Source: Megalopta genalis (lineage: Eukaryota; Arthropoda; Insecta; Hymenoptera; Halictidae). Taken from it: 64,000 nucleotides of DNA. The stretch spans positions 3,596,001 through 3,660,000 of the forward strand of contig NC_135027.1 in the NCBI RefSeq assembly GCF_051020955.1. The letters are read 5' to 3'. Below the pieces are notes generated by a model that saw nothing but the letters and a program-made list of their open reading frames with translations, had not been told where the DNA came from and searched no databases. Within the stretch, counting starts at the first letter, position 1, and every line of letters starts with the position of its first letter. A program made the position numbers and the translations under genes. Positions 24,603-36,445 of this stretch are shown piece after piece.

Positions 24603-24943
24603 TGATACAATAACTCTGTTCATTTTGATAACCCAGAGGTGCTAATTTAAGACCTTTCAAAATGCTGCCACTCAAAAAACTACTACAAGAAAATTGTATT
24701 TATTATGATCTCTAGGCTAGAACACCCCCTAAACCATCCCAGCCACGGAACCCTCCGACTTTTCCCAATCTAAAGCGTTCTTAAAGGTCTGGGGGTCCTG
24801 ATCCCACGATATATACATTTTTCTATATATAAATAGTATATATATATATATATAAATATTTGTATTATATCACGCGTATGATGATTGGTTTCTAGTGTCG
24901 TTGTAATTTAATGAACGTTATTTAATTCTGTTTCCTATTTCTC

Positions 24944-24972
24944 TCTATCTATCTATCTATCTATCTATCTCA
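24944..24972 (+). repeat. (TATC)n microsatellite
   Basis: Six or so perfect tetranucleotide units. Confidence 0.9.
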
Positions 24973-26077
24973 TTGTTTCTCTCAGTATTCTTTTCCTTTT
25001 TTAAACAAACCACGCCGTGAACAATTGTGTGCACGAAACGAATGAAAATGAGCAAAAAAAAGAGAAAGCAAGAGAACGAACGACGAGCAGACTCGTCCGG
25101 TGACTGGTTCTCGAGTGCGTATTCCACTGTTAGGAAATTATCCGATCGCTGACGAGAACCGTGTTAAACGAGCCACTCGACGATCTCGTCGATCAATGTA
25201 TTTAGAAAACGGACTCGCTTGCCAAGCATTTAATTACACCTATTCCTCTGCAACCAGGTCGCGATCCAACGATCCTGGATCCGATCTATGGCCACCGATC
25301 GACGACCTCCCTCCGATTTGTATTTTAATAGACAGAAAATCGCATCCGCTTTCTGCGATGTTAGTTGTCTCTGCACTGGAGCACAGAGGTCCGAAATAAA
25401 CGAAACTTTTCGACGACGTCGTCGTTTTCTGGTCATTTTCATTGTACGATCTGCTTTGTCTGTTACGTTACCGTCTACTTTTGGGAGCCTGGAGAAGGAG
25501 CATGGCGGAGGTAAGGTGGTCCTTTGAGAGGTCTGGGAAATTTGCTGTTGCGGAGATACGCAGAATATTTGGTTCGACATTTTCTAGATTGTTTTTTTTA
25601 CATTGTTTTGTTGTTTACGACAATTTTTAATGGAGCAGACGCGATAAAGAATCTTAATTATATATATATAAATATCTGGATATCTTTGCTTCTGTTTTCT
25701 TTCTTTTTCTTTTTTAAAGAAGAAGCGTTTGTTCATCAAGTTTTAATTTCAACAATTCCAAATTTCATTAATGAAAACCTCTATATTTTTCTTTTCCTGT
25801 ATCTCGCGTATTTAAATCCGAAGGCAATGTATTCTGAAAATTCCGATGTCGGTCAATCGGGCAACGCGTGTTCTGTTTATCGCCGCAAAGAGGAGTTCGC
25901 GAACGAGTGAATCGATAGTGACAGATTTCTTTCAACTCTTCTTTATTACCCCGAATAAAGACGACTTGTTCGTTCGAGAGAAACGCTGTTTTCTCGACGC
26001 TGTCCCCTAAAGTAGTGTAGTGTACATCGATTAGAGAATTCGTATAGTGCATTACGGGTAGAACGGGGACCGTGGTG

Positions 26078-26094
26078 CGCGCGCGCGCGCGCGG
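26078..26094. repeat. (GC)n run
   Basis: Alternating GC of about 16 bp, a potential Z-DNA-forming tract, followed by GGGGG. Confidence 0.85.
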
Positions 26095-26569
26095 GGGTGA
26101 CGAGACACGGTCCCCCAGAAATTGTTGAAAATCGTAACACATGACACCGGAAGCTCGGAATCGGCGGCGATTTATCTCGAAACGACGACGCATGTAGAAA
26201 ATAGGCTAGAAGGATGACACCCCTAACGTGAAAGCTTTCGTGTCGCTCTCGGCGGTTCGCGAAAGCAACAGAGCCCCCCCACACCGTGTCCATCTTTTTT
26301 CGCATCTCCTTTTTCTTCCTTTTTCTCGTATCTTACAGAACAATATTCTCCGAGAGTTAGTACCAAGTCACGGATTTTGGTCTCGAACCCGCCGCTACCC
26401 GCGGTAGCCACGTTTTAAGTACACTTTAATCGGTTACGTATACATATACATATCATAATCACATGTTATTATGCAATGCGGATGCCGTAAGAACAATCAC
26501 AAATTCGTTTTTATCAATTACACCCGACACGTGGTTTCATCGACTGTACATTATTGCGAATCGAGCGAG

Positions 26570-26640
26570 ACGACGTTCGTATCTCGGCCGCCGCTTGTCA
26601 AAATGGCGGCGAGCACCCCGACCGCCATGGTCGATCATAC
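26570..26640 (+). promoter_or_regulatory. Possible PHO/YY1-type promoter box (AAAATGGCGGC)
   Basis: TCAAAATGGCGGCGAGC contains an extended match to the PHO/YY1 motif (core ATGGC). Such boxes often sit at transcription starts. The same ATG could also open a frame of 40 codons (Lys/Arg-rich), but no homology is recognised. Weak evidence. Confidence 0.25.
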
Positions 26641-27711
26641 AAAAGACTTGAAACGAACGCGAAACCGGCGTAGACTGCGAAATAGTAGGTATATTATACA
26701 ACGAATAAAAAAGAAGAAATAAGACAAAAAATAAGAGTGCATCGACCGACGATAACGGACTTCGACCGTCGTTGCATTAAATTCGAAATTATCGTTAAAC
26801 AAACCGGCAACAACGGAACATTCACCACCTGGCTTTTAGTTCTCGCGTGCTGGGTCGACGAAGCGGCGTCGCTTGCGCTTAAAAATGCGATTTTCCTTCC
26901 TCCCTCGAACGTGTCTAAAATTTTTCAATTCGGTCACACGATCTAGCAGATCGCGTTGTTTCAATTGTCAGATTGAATTGAAGTAAGTAAATTTGTACAA
27001 ATTGTTCGTTTCCTGTAATTTGTTGATTGCGACGGTCTACCAAATTGAACAGTTCAACGCGCGTTCGATAGAGGAACAAAATAAGATCGGAGACATATTA
27101 ATACAAAACGCACGAAGGAAAATGTACTTTCAATGAAATTGCATTCGAAACGTAAGCGACTCGTCGACCCGACAATTTGTCGTCTGGTTTCCCGGTGAGC
27201 CGTGATTCGCAAGGGAGCGAAGCACGATTGCAGAGAGTCAAAGTGTCCGAACTGTCTGAAGCCGCTTCGAAGCGAAAACAAAAACAGTACCGATAAACGT
27301 TATCCCTGCGGTCCTTCGCGCCGTAGAAACTACCATCCGGAGACCGTCGTTTCTGCAAGGTCCGCGACAGCAATTCGGCGCAAGGACGTCTGGGATAAGT
27401 CCCTGTTTAGCATTCCGAAGCTTCAAGACGCAGAATCCCAGTTCGACGGAGAAAATCGGTCGAGAAGTTTTTCGACGTGATTTTCACGAGTGTCCTTGCC
27501 GGGACTGGGAATAGATCGGCAGACAGTTGTCCGAGCGATCGACGCGTTCGCGAACCTCGCGGATCCTCGATTGTCGGCGGTGCTAATTGGCAAACGCCGG
27601 AACGAACACCGACGGGACAACCTGACGGACACGAGGCGCGATCGCGTCGCGCGGAATACGTGGACGGGACAACAGAATGTCGAAGACATCGCCGGAGCCA
27701 GCGATCGAGGG

Positions 27712-30700
27712 TTAATGGGCCTTGTTGTAGGTGTCCTTGTTCTGGTAGCCCTGCACGTAGCCGGATTCGTCCGGCAGGTCCTTCCGGCCCGCGATCCCCT
27801 TGCCCTTTCCGGTCTGGTCGAAGCGCTGCTTGTGGGAGCCGGTGTACTTGCTGACGTCTGTCAGCCTGTCCACTGCGGAGGCTGCCTTTCCGGCCTGGAA
27901 ATAATGAAAATGGTACTTCATTGTAGTCGCAGTAGCAATAAATAGATAATAGATTGATGATGCGTAATAAGTCCGATCGCGGACCTCTGACACCTAATTA
28001 AGGACAAGGAGAATTACACGAATTCAAAGCGATAGTTCAGATGAATTTTTTGATATGTTCCTATGGGGATATTTTTATGCAATTTAGCTTAAATGGAAGC
28101 TGGAAGTGTCTACTTTGAGACAGAGTAGATTAGATTGCAATAGAATGACGAGACAATTCTGAGGGAATCGAGGAATCGACCTCTGACGTCTTGGGGTTTA
28201 CAAGATTTGAAGGGAAAAGTTCTGATGAATCTGGAGATATGTTCACGTAGGGCTATTTCTGGGAAAGTTAGCTTAAATGAAAGCTGGAAGTATCTACTTT
28301 GAGACAGAGTAGATTAGATTGCAATAGAATGACGAGACAATTTTGAGGGAATCGAGGAATCGACCTCTGACGTCATGGGGTTTACAAGATTTGAAGGGAA
28401 AAGTTCTGATGAATCTGGAGATATGTTCACGTAGGGATATTTCTGGGAAATTTAGCTTAAATAAAAGCTGGAAGTGTCTACTTTGAGACAGAGTAGATTA
28501 GATTGCAATAGAATGACGAGACAATTCTGAGGGAATCGAGGAATCGACCTCTGACATTATGCGGTTTGCAAGATTCCAAAGGAAAAGTTCAGATAAATTT
28601 GAAGATATGTTCACGTAGGGCTATTTCTGGGAAATTTAGCTTAAATAAAAGCTGGAAGTGTCTACTTTGAGACAGAGTAGATTAGATTGCAATAGAATGA
28701 CGAGACAATTCTGAGGGAATCGAGGAATCAACCTTTGACATCATGCGGTTTACAAGATTTGAAAGGAAAAGTTCAGATGAATTTGAAGATATGTTCCCGT
28801 AAAGCTATTCCTGTGCAACTCAGCTTAAATGAAAGCTGGAAGTGTTTACTTCGAGACAGGGTAGATTAGATTGCAATAGAATGACGAGACAATTCTGAGG
28901 GAATCGAGGAATCGACCTCTGACATTATGCGGTTTGCAAGATTCCAAAGGAAAAGTTCAGATAAATTTGAAGATATGTTCCCATGGAGCTATTTCTGTGA
29001 AATTTAGCTTAAATGAAAGCTGGAAGTGTCTACTTTTTGACAGGGTAGATCAGGCTGAAATATATTCTTTCGAGAAAACGCGAAAGGACTTATGAACGCA
29101 ACCTAATACTGCGAAATTCTTAAAATAATGAAGAGGAACAATATTAACAGAGCTTTGTCGTAGCCGATGCAGAAGTGAATCGCTGCATCTGCAACTATCT
29201 ACAAAAAGCGCTCCTAATGTACGTCTTAATCTTGGCTGTGGGCCAGAAGAGATTGAGAAACCGTAGTGCAAACTAGAAATACAGGGAGAAATCTGAAATA
29301 TGATGGATCGAAAGAAATGGGGTCGCGGTGCATCGGGGTGGGGGAATGACAAGATAATTATTTATTAGCGAAGGACACTTAGCCACCCAGCAGGAATCGT
29401 CGTCATTGATCGGGTTAAAAATGGCGATGGAAGATTCTCCATACGAGTGTTCTACAAATTGAAGAAAAAAAAATGTCCAGCTGATTAGAACGAAGATTGC
29501 GATTCGTGGGCGTAGCCACTCGTTCGTTTAAGATTTATTACCGTCGGCCATGGCTCTGTAAGGTCAAGCAGCGATGACATCGTAAATCGTCGATGTCGAC
29601 AGCGACGCAGACAAGGCCGTGAAAGGTAATAGGCGCGTTACCTTTGCCTAGATTAATTTATAAAATCGCGAGCCAGCTTATAGATATCGATTAACGTTTA
29701 CATAATGCGCGTCCGCGACATCGTGGATTTGCAACATTGAAATCCGATTGAGAAACGACTTGCGAAATTGGTGTTCAACGTGAAACACTCACCGCGGTGC
29801 TGCTCGTTACTCCGGGCGGTCCGCAGGTTCCCATTTTCTTCTTCATCTCTGCTAAGTCGACCTTCTTCGCTTTTGCTAGCTCGTCTAAGAAGGCTTTGTA
29901 CTGTTCTATCCCCAGCTTCATCGATCTGTCGATGAAAAATTGGCAGAATATGTTATTACGAGACCTATTCTAGGCTGCATTGTTAAACCCTTCGCACTCG
30001 AATCATGACCCTGAAGCACCACTAAAAAAAACATCATTTCATTGCAAAGTAATGTTTACGTTATTAAAGCTTTTTCTACTTAAAAGACTGTTAAAAGCGT
30101 AATCGTTTTTACGAGTTACAAGACTCAATTTCATATGCATAAAATGCACTAAGTCAACAAAAGATATTTTGGATTTAGACTTAAAATGGCTTCGAGTGCG
30201 GAGGGTTAATTTATCGCGGACTGAATGCGTTTTCGGATGGAATTCTCTCAAACCGTGGCCAATGGCCTTCGAACAGGCTAAATGTCCACACAAAATACCC
30301 TGAATATTATCATTGTCATTTAAAAGTCCAAGTATCGACCCTAGACAAAATTATCACTGTTCTAAAAATCGCGTTAATAGTTAAACCAAAATAATCGCTG
30401 CTGTTTCCCAACACCTACATCGAGTTAAATTACTTTCTCAAGCACCTAGTCTGTTCTCAAAGAAAAACAAAAGATATACAACAAAATAAAAATAAACTGC
30501 GAATGTTTAAAATATTAAAAAGATAGTAATAAAGAACGTTTTCCAAAACCAGCCCAGGCAATTTTGATGTTGCGTAAACGGTGCGTCGTCCGTCAGAAAA
30601 CGTGCCGCGAGAAGGTCGCAGCGATCAACGAGTATACTTGCTTGTGTTTCTTGAAGTAAATCCCCGTGTCGGTGGTGGTGATCTTCTTTCCGTCGATCAC

Positions 30701-31006
30701 TTTAGCCTGTTTCATCCATTTGTCGCTCTGGCTCAGAGTGATCAGCTTACCGTCGCTCTTCGAGTCGCCGAATTTCGAGAAAGCTTTGAAGTTGCCCACG
30801 AAGCTTCCAGGGTGCGCGGCGCCGGGGCTGCTCGGCGTCGAGCTTCCGGTGTCGTCTTCGATCTTCAAGCTCGCCGTTTTGTTCGCGACCGTCTCCTCGG
30901 CCGACTCTTTGTCAGCGTCGTTTTTCTCGACCTTGGCCTCGTTCTTCTCCTCGACGTGGTTCTTCTCGACCTTCTCGGTCTCGGTGTCGGTTTTCTCCGC
31001 TTGCAT
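27712..31006 (-). CDS. ringer: Tubulin polymerization-promoting protein (TPPP/p25-alpha), ringmaker homologue
   Basis: Exons on the minus strand: 31006-30642 (ATG), 29925-29793, 27894-27712 (TAA). These give 226 residues. Residues 1-70 are a low-complexity acidic and Lys/Glu-rich extension. The p25-alpha core follows: KWMKQAKVIDGKKITTTDTG, then KLGIEQYKAFLDELAKA, then VDRLTDVSKYTGSHKQRF and the glycine-rich GKGKGIAGR. Family members bind tubulin and promote microtubule polymerisation and bundling; Drosophila ringmaker acts in axon growth. Exon 1 joins exon 2 only if a GC donor is used (AA|GCAAGT), which restores a split Lys codon; the nearby GT gives a phase error. The intron before the last exon holds a 184-bp satellite array. 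Convergent with rols. The single-EF-hand-like N-terminal domain usual in vertebrate TPPP is only partly recognisable. Confidence 0.95.
27985..29060. repeat. 184-bp tandem satellite array, about 5.8 copies
   Basis: The landmark GAATGACGAGACAATTCTGA recurs at about 28143, 28327, 28511, 28695 and 28879, an even 184-bp period. Each unit also has AGCTTAAATGAAAGCTGGAAG and GAGACAGAGTAGATTAGATT. The array sits in the second intron of ringer. The units are very similar, pointing to homogenisation. The period is near nucleosome-repeat length. Confidence 0.95.
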
Positions 31007-31165
31007 GCTTGGTCCTGGAAGTTCAAGGAATCGAAACGCGTCGAATTGAAACGTCTTCTAAAGCATCGCGTTCGGCGCCTGTGCGCTCTCGTTACAGACG
31101 GCGCGCGATCTATCAACTTGTTAACCATTTCTCGACGAATTTACGCGGACCGACGATGCCCGATT
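31007..31165 (-). promoter_or_regulatory. 5' UTR / promoter-proximal region of ringer
   Basis: Sequence just upstream of the ringer ATG, bounded on its far side by the ~240-bp repeat array. No TATA box or initiator can be assigned with confidence. Confidence 0.3.
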
Positions 31166-31511
31166 AACTCCCATCGGCCGAGTTACAGTAATTTCTCCCT
31201 AATTCGCGCTGCGAATAGATGAAGAGGGAAGGAGGAGATACGATTGTTCGAGCCTTGCGTCTCGTTTTTATCGTCGACAATCGGTAACAATAAAAACGTG
31301 TCGCAAGCCTCGAATAATCCTCTTCGCAAATCGTCCATTTTCGCGCGCGATCCGACCGCGAATCAGGCAAAAATCGCTATATTCGCGGGAAACTGTCGGT
31401 CATTAACTCTCATCGGCCGAGTTACAGTAATTTCTCCCTAATTCGCGCTGCGAATAGATGAAGAGGGAAGGAGGAGATACGATCGTTCGAGCCTCGCGTC
31501 TCGTTTTTATA

Positions 31512-32101
31512 TTGGGTTGGCAACTAAGTAATTGCCGATTGCAGTTATAGATGTCTCTCACTCCCATTTTTATGATATCCGTAAATGTTATATTATAAAA
31601 TTATTATTATTATTATTATTATTATTATGTTATTTTTTATTATCCGTGAATGTTAGCAACTGGACAAATTGAATGCAGCGGTCAAGGAAAAGCGACCAGA
31701 ATTGGTCGATCGTAAAGGTGTCACTTTCCAGCAGAACAATGCTAGGCCGCACACGTATTTGTCCGCTCGGCAAAAATTGATGGATATTGGTTGGGAATTG
31801 ATGTTACACCCACCACATAGCCCTGATCTCGCGCCATCGGATTACCACTTATTTCGATCCCTGGACAACTCTCTTCGTGGTAAAACTTTTAATGATGATG
31901 ACGCTGTAAAATCTCACTTAACTCAGTTTTTGGCCGAGAAAGATCAGACTTTCTACGAGCGTGGAATTTTCAAGTTGTCAGAGAGATGGCAAAAGGTCAT
32001 CGAACAAAATGGAAAATACGTTACAGATTAAACTTCGTTCCAAGTAAAAAAAATTTTTTATTTCATTGAACAAATCGGCAATTACTTAGTTGCCAACCCA
32101 A
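31512..32101 (+). mobile_element. Internally deleted mariner element
   Basis: Terminal inverted repeats start TTGGGTTGGCAACTAAGTAA at 31512 and end with the reverse complement at 32101, flanked by TA on both sides (31510-31511, 32102-32103). At 590 bp it is less than half of a normal mariner (about 1.3 kb). It keeps only the 3' part of the transposase gene after an ATT microsatellite (31595-31628). It is inserted in the second unit of the ~240-bp tandem repeat. Confidence 0.95.
31669..32031 (+). pseudogene. Mariner transposase, C-terminal remnant
   Basis: An open frame of 120 codons encodes the C-terminal third of a mariner transposase: FQQNNARPHT, then HPPHSPDLAPSDYHLF, then a TFYERGIFKLSERWQKVIEQ tail. 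The paired helix-turn-helix domain and first catalytic Asp are deleted. In this family the second catalytic Asp precedes NARPHT; here that position is Asn (QNNARPH). The third Asp (PSDYHLF) is kept. The product cannot be an active transposase. The frame is otherwise intact, which suggests the element is not very old. Confidence 0.95.
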
Positions 32102-32485
32102 TAGTTGTCGACCAATCGGTAACTATAAAAACGTGTCGCAAGCCTCGAATAATCCTCATCGCAAATCGTCCATTTTCGCGCGCGATCCAACCGCGAATCA
32201 GGCAAAAGTCGCTATATTCGCGAGAAACCGTCGGTCATTAACTCTCATCGGCCGAGTTACAGTAATTTCTCCCTAATTCGCGCTTCGTATAGATGAAGAG
32301 AGAAGAAGGAGATACGATTGTTCGAGCCTCGCGTCTCGTTTTTATCGTCGACCAATCGGTAACTATAAAAACGTGTCGCAAGCCTCGAATAATCCTCATC
32401 GCAAATCGTCCATTTTCGCGCGCGATCCGACCGCGAATCAGGCAAAAAAATCGCTATATTCGCGAAAAGCTGTCGACCATCGTTT

Positions 32486-34190
32486 CCGCGATGGTTCTGT
32501 AAACGTTTCAACGTCTTTTGAGACGGACAGTGCACGCGGAGGTAGGCGATCGCGTGTCACGGTCAAGTGTAGCCTAGGATTTGATACAATGTGAAACGTG
32601 CGGGAGCTCCGTTCACGCTATTAGCGTTTGACACCCTCGACGACGTTTTCGGGTCAAGTAACGCGAGCTATCGATTTAACATAATTCCCGTAGGCGCTCC
32701 CTACGCGCGAATTCACGCTGCCGCTTTAATGAGGAATCGAGGGTCGTCGATGCTCTCCGATGTGATCGACTGTTGCTGTATTACGCAAACACCTCCGTCC
32801 GGGACTGTGTACACCTAAATTCATTAATTAATACAAAGTGTGCCGCACCTGCTCGAGCAACGATTTACCCTTGAGTCGTCGGAGCGATCTCGTCGGACGT
32901 TTACCGACGATTTCTTAAGCAGTTTTCTTCCGCGTTATAACGGCAGCTCTCGCCTTCTTTGTTGAACGTTCGAACGTCCTCAGAATTTTCTCACTTTTTC
33001 ATTCGGATTCTAAAGTTTCAGCAAATATTGCCGGTGGTACGATTATTGTTATTATTAGACGGCGGATTTGTATGGAAAATTGTCCGCGATAATTTCGCGA
33101 TACGGGAGATACGCAGGAATTGATTTCTATTCTTAATCATTTGAATGAGTCGAAGGTGATATCACAGTAGCTTCGGATTGTTTTATAATCTTATATAATT
33201 TTAATTACGATTAACTTATATAATTTAACTAAATTTTTAGCTTTATAATTTTTATAATTGATCTATTCATTTCTGCCATAAATGTATAAAATCCGCAGTC
33301 CAATTGTTATCGTCTCGTTAACCGAGTTTGAGACAGAAATAGAAAATGATGCGATCGTTCTTAGATCATCCCGATCAATCATTGATGGTTTCCGGGCCTT
33401 TGCTACCGAACGCGCGACGATCCAATCAGCTGCTATAAATCTGATGTCGCTGACATGATTGCAGGTGTTATCTTTCGACCGACAATGCTTATCTTGCGCC
33501 GCGAAACGATTGCATTCTATCTGTCAGGCCGTGGTTATCTCGCCGCGTCCGGAACTATCGAGTCATCGTCGCGAAAAGAACGAATTTCATTACGTTCGCT
33601 GGCCAAACACGCACATGGTACGAATGTACGAATGTGTGTAAATATCTTTAAAGTTATTTAAAAATTACTCCCCCCGAGGACAGCGAATAATTCCGACGCT
33701 TCGGTGATTTCGAAACGTCTGTTGATTTAAGAATACCTGCAACAAACGCGCTCGAACTTCCACGTGATTCGGCGACCTGCTCCGCTGTATCAACAGCCCC
33801 GAGCGACCGTTTTAAATTCATGAACGGCATTGCGAGGCACGAAAAACCTGAGGACGCTCGGACGTTAGACTTTGTCCGAGGGATTTCGTCGGAACCGGAG
33901 CCGATTCTAGATGCCGCGGTCTATGATGTGGAGTATAAAGACCGGCGATGTTATTTCACGACTATAAATAGAGATTACGGCGACCGCGAGTTAGCGCAAT
34001 TATCAGGGAACAGGAAGCGGGAGGGGGGCACGATTAAGTAATACCGATCAGGTGTCGACGTTCCTTAATGCGCGCTGGGTGCCGCGAGCTCGAAAACACG
34101 CGGGATTCCGCGACATCGCGTTTCCGAAGTTAATCGTCTCTTCGATCGATCGATACGTTTATTTATATTATTATTTTAACTATTAGTTAT
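32486..34190. other. Gene-free stretch upstream of ringer
   Basis: Mixed composition. The only notable site is an inverted ACTGCGGAT terminus at 33283-33299 (ATAAAATCCGCAGT), one end of the dispersed foldback family; its partner end is not clear. No exon supported. Confidence 0.4.
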
Positions 34191-34850
34191 TATTGATCAT
34201 TTTATATTATGGTTTTGTAATAATTATTTTAGGTTACTATTTTATGTTAATTATTTTATATTACTATTTTATATTAATTATTTTATATTACTATTTTATA
34301 TCAATTATTTTGTATTATTATTTTATATTACTATTTTATATTACTATTTTATATCAATTATTCTGTATTATTATTTTATATTATTATTTTATATTAATTA
34401 TTTTGTATTATTATTTTATATTACTATTTTATATCAATTATTTTGTATTATTATTTTATATTACTATTTTATATTAATTATTTTATATTACTATTTTATA
34501 TTAATTATTTTATATTACTATTTTATATCAATTATTTTATATTAATTATTTTATATTACTATTTTATATCAATTATTTTGTATTATTATTTTATATTACT
34601 ATTTTATATCAATTATTTTGTATTATTATTTTATATTACTATTTTATATTAATTATTTTATATTTCTATTTTATATCAATTATTATTTTGTATTATTATT
34701 TTATATTGCTATTTTATATCAAGTATTTTATATTACTATTTTATATCAATCATTTTGTATTACTATTTTATATTATTAATTATCTCGTATTATTTCTCAA
34801 TTATTATTATTTTAATACTTATTTTATTATATTATCGTTTCAACATTGCA
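34190..34850 (+). repeat. AT-rich minisatellite, TTATATTACTATTTTATATCAA units
   Basis: Short units such as TATTTTATATTACTA and TTATATCAATTATTTTGTA repeat for about 600 bp. Frames in it encode only Ile/Tyr/Leu/Phe strings and are spurious. Confidence 0.95.
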
Positions 34851-35894
34851 TTCGTGCAGCACGCAATCGAACGAAACGAGTCGATGTTTCGATGGAACCT
34901 AGCAAAGAGTCGCAAGGAAGAAACCATTTTGCTAATAATGGACCGTCCTGGATAAACGGATTCGTTCTGAAACCGTTCGTTCGAAACGTCAGCTTAATAA
35001 TCTGTTGTCAAGCTCGATATCGTTATCGATAAACGACGCGTCCACGGGCCATTGTGTCGCGAAACATTCGAAAATCACCGACCCTGTTCTGAACAGCATC
35101 TCGACGAGCAAAACGCTTCGAATTTTCTATCGCGCGCGACGTTACCATTTCTCGGATAAAATCTGCCATTGAAATCCTCGCGACTGTTACCACCAAAATA
35201 CTCGATATTAATATTAGAATTAATATTAGGATCGATATTAATATTATTAGCTCGGCGACAGCATATATTTTTCAAGATACTCTAAAATCTGTACGCTGCT
35301 CTAAACTCACCGAATCGTAGGCCCAAGGGGAGGAGGTTTGAGAAAACCGTATGCGAAAAAAGGTCCCGATCCTGTTCGAACGGCGTGAAACGACGGAAGA
35401 GGAATCGGCGAATCGGAATTACCGTCGCCGAGAGCCGAACTCTGACAGCTTGGTCAGATCGAGCGAATCGGAGCCAGGAAACTGAACGGGTTTTGTGTAC
35501 AACTCTCGGAAAGCTGTTGAACGCGCTGTTTCGGGCCGGAATCTGTGCCGCAAGGCGCATGTGTTCTATCGATCCCGCTCGCTCGGGGAGCACGCAGCAG
35601 TCACCCTCTCTCAATATATCTTCAGAGCCGCGTTTCACCCCTCGCTGCAGCCGAAATGAGAGCGATAGGGGGTCCTCGCCGACTACCGGCACGACGTCGA
35701 CCGACCGATTAAAATAAAATCGCCATCGCGAGGCCCTCGACGGCGTCCTTCGACGCCGCGGGACGTTTAATTGAGTCCGGATTCTTGTCGCTGCCTCTCT
35801 CGGAAACTCATTTCACGGCGAGACATTTTATACAGAGCGAAACCATCAAGTCGTTCCATGAGAAAATTTGTAGGAAAAAAAAGAAAAAGAAAAG
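34851..35894. other. Gene-free stretch
   Basis: No exon, RNA or repeat supported. A 136-codon minus-strand frame (35282-35692) has no recognised domain and overlaps a similar plus-strand frame, as is usual in GC-rich non-coding DNA. Confidence 0.35.
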
Positions 35895-36445
35895 ATAACG
35901 AAACGATCGAGCTATTTTGTAAATATTCGAGACGATCGAGACATTTTGATCGAAATCGAAACGATCGAGAGCCGTTTTACGGGAATCGAAGCGAACAAGT
36001 CGTTTCTGGAAAGACGATACGATTAGGTCGGTTCATAAAAATCGAGACGATTGAGTGATTTCATAGAAATTGATACGATTACATTTTGCAAAGGACAGGA
36101 GAAAGCGAAACGATTGAGCCGTTTTGTAAAAAACGAAACGATCGAGGCGTTTTATAGAAATCGGAACGGTCGAGGGCATTTTATAGGAATCGAGACGATT
36201 AGGTCGTTTCAGGGAAAAATTGAAACGATTAAGTCGTTTCAGGAAAATTGAAACGATTAAGCCGTTTCATAAAAATAGAAACGATCGAGTCGTTTCCGTA
36301 CAAATCGAAACGATCGAGTGATTTCATACAAATCGAAACGGTTAAGTCACTTGATAAAAGGCCGAAGCGATCGAACCAGTTTATAAAATTCGGAGCGGTT
36401 AGGTTAAATTCGTAAAAATCGAAACGGCTAAGCAATTTCGTAGAA
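35895..36445 (+). repeat. ~30-bp minisatellite, GAAACGATCGAGTCGTTTCATA type
   Basis: About 17 degenerate units, each of the form AATCGAAACGATTAAGTCG followed by TTTCAT. The core CGAAACGAT...CGTTTC is partly palindromic, so each unit can form a small hairpin. Confidence 0.9.

Larger units (their letters stand above)
23629..27711. other. Convergent intergenic region, rols / ringer
   Basis: Presumed 3' UTRs of both genes plus spacer. It contains a SINE candidate (24208-24400), a 75-bp foldback (24528-24602), TA and TATC microsatellites (24834-24854, 24944-24972), a GC dinucleotide run (26078-26094) and an ATGGCGGC box at 26603. No coding exon could be supported. Confidence 0.5.
31166..32485. 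repeat. ~240-bp tandem repeat, three units, split by a mariner
   Basis: CATCGGCCGAGTTACAG recurs at 31172, 31411 and 32246. Removing the 590-bp insertion and its TA duplication gives a period of about 240 bp. Each unit carries ACAGTAATTTCTCCCTAATT, GATACGATTGTTCGAGCC and TCGTCCATTTTCGCGCGCG. The first part resembles the foldback element at 1368-1504 and a fragment at 38492-38540, so the array may have grown from a MITE copy. Minus-strand frames in the units are repeat artefacts. Confidence 0.9.

Noticed and set aside
26372..26410. B-box-like GGTTCGAGACC on the minus strand
   Set aside because: The only A-box-like sequence is about eight bases away, far too close for a tRNA or a standard SINE head.
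27477..27945. Plus-strand frames of 125 and 151 codons
   Set aside because: They lie partly antisense to the last ringer exon, which has a clear family match, and they show no domain of their own.
34193..35032. Frames encoding Ile/Tyr/Phe-rich strings
   Set aside because: Low-complexity translation of an AT-rich minisatellite.
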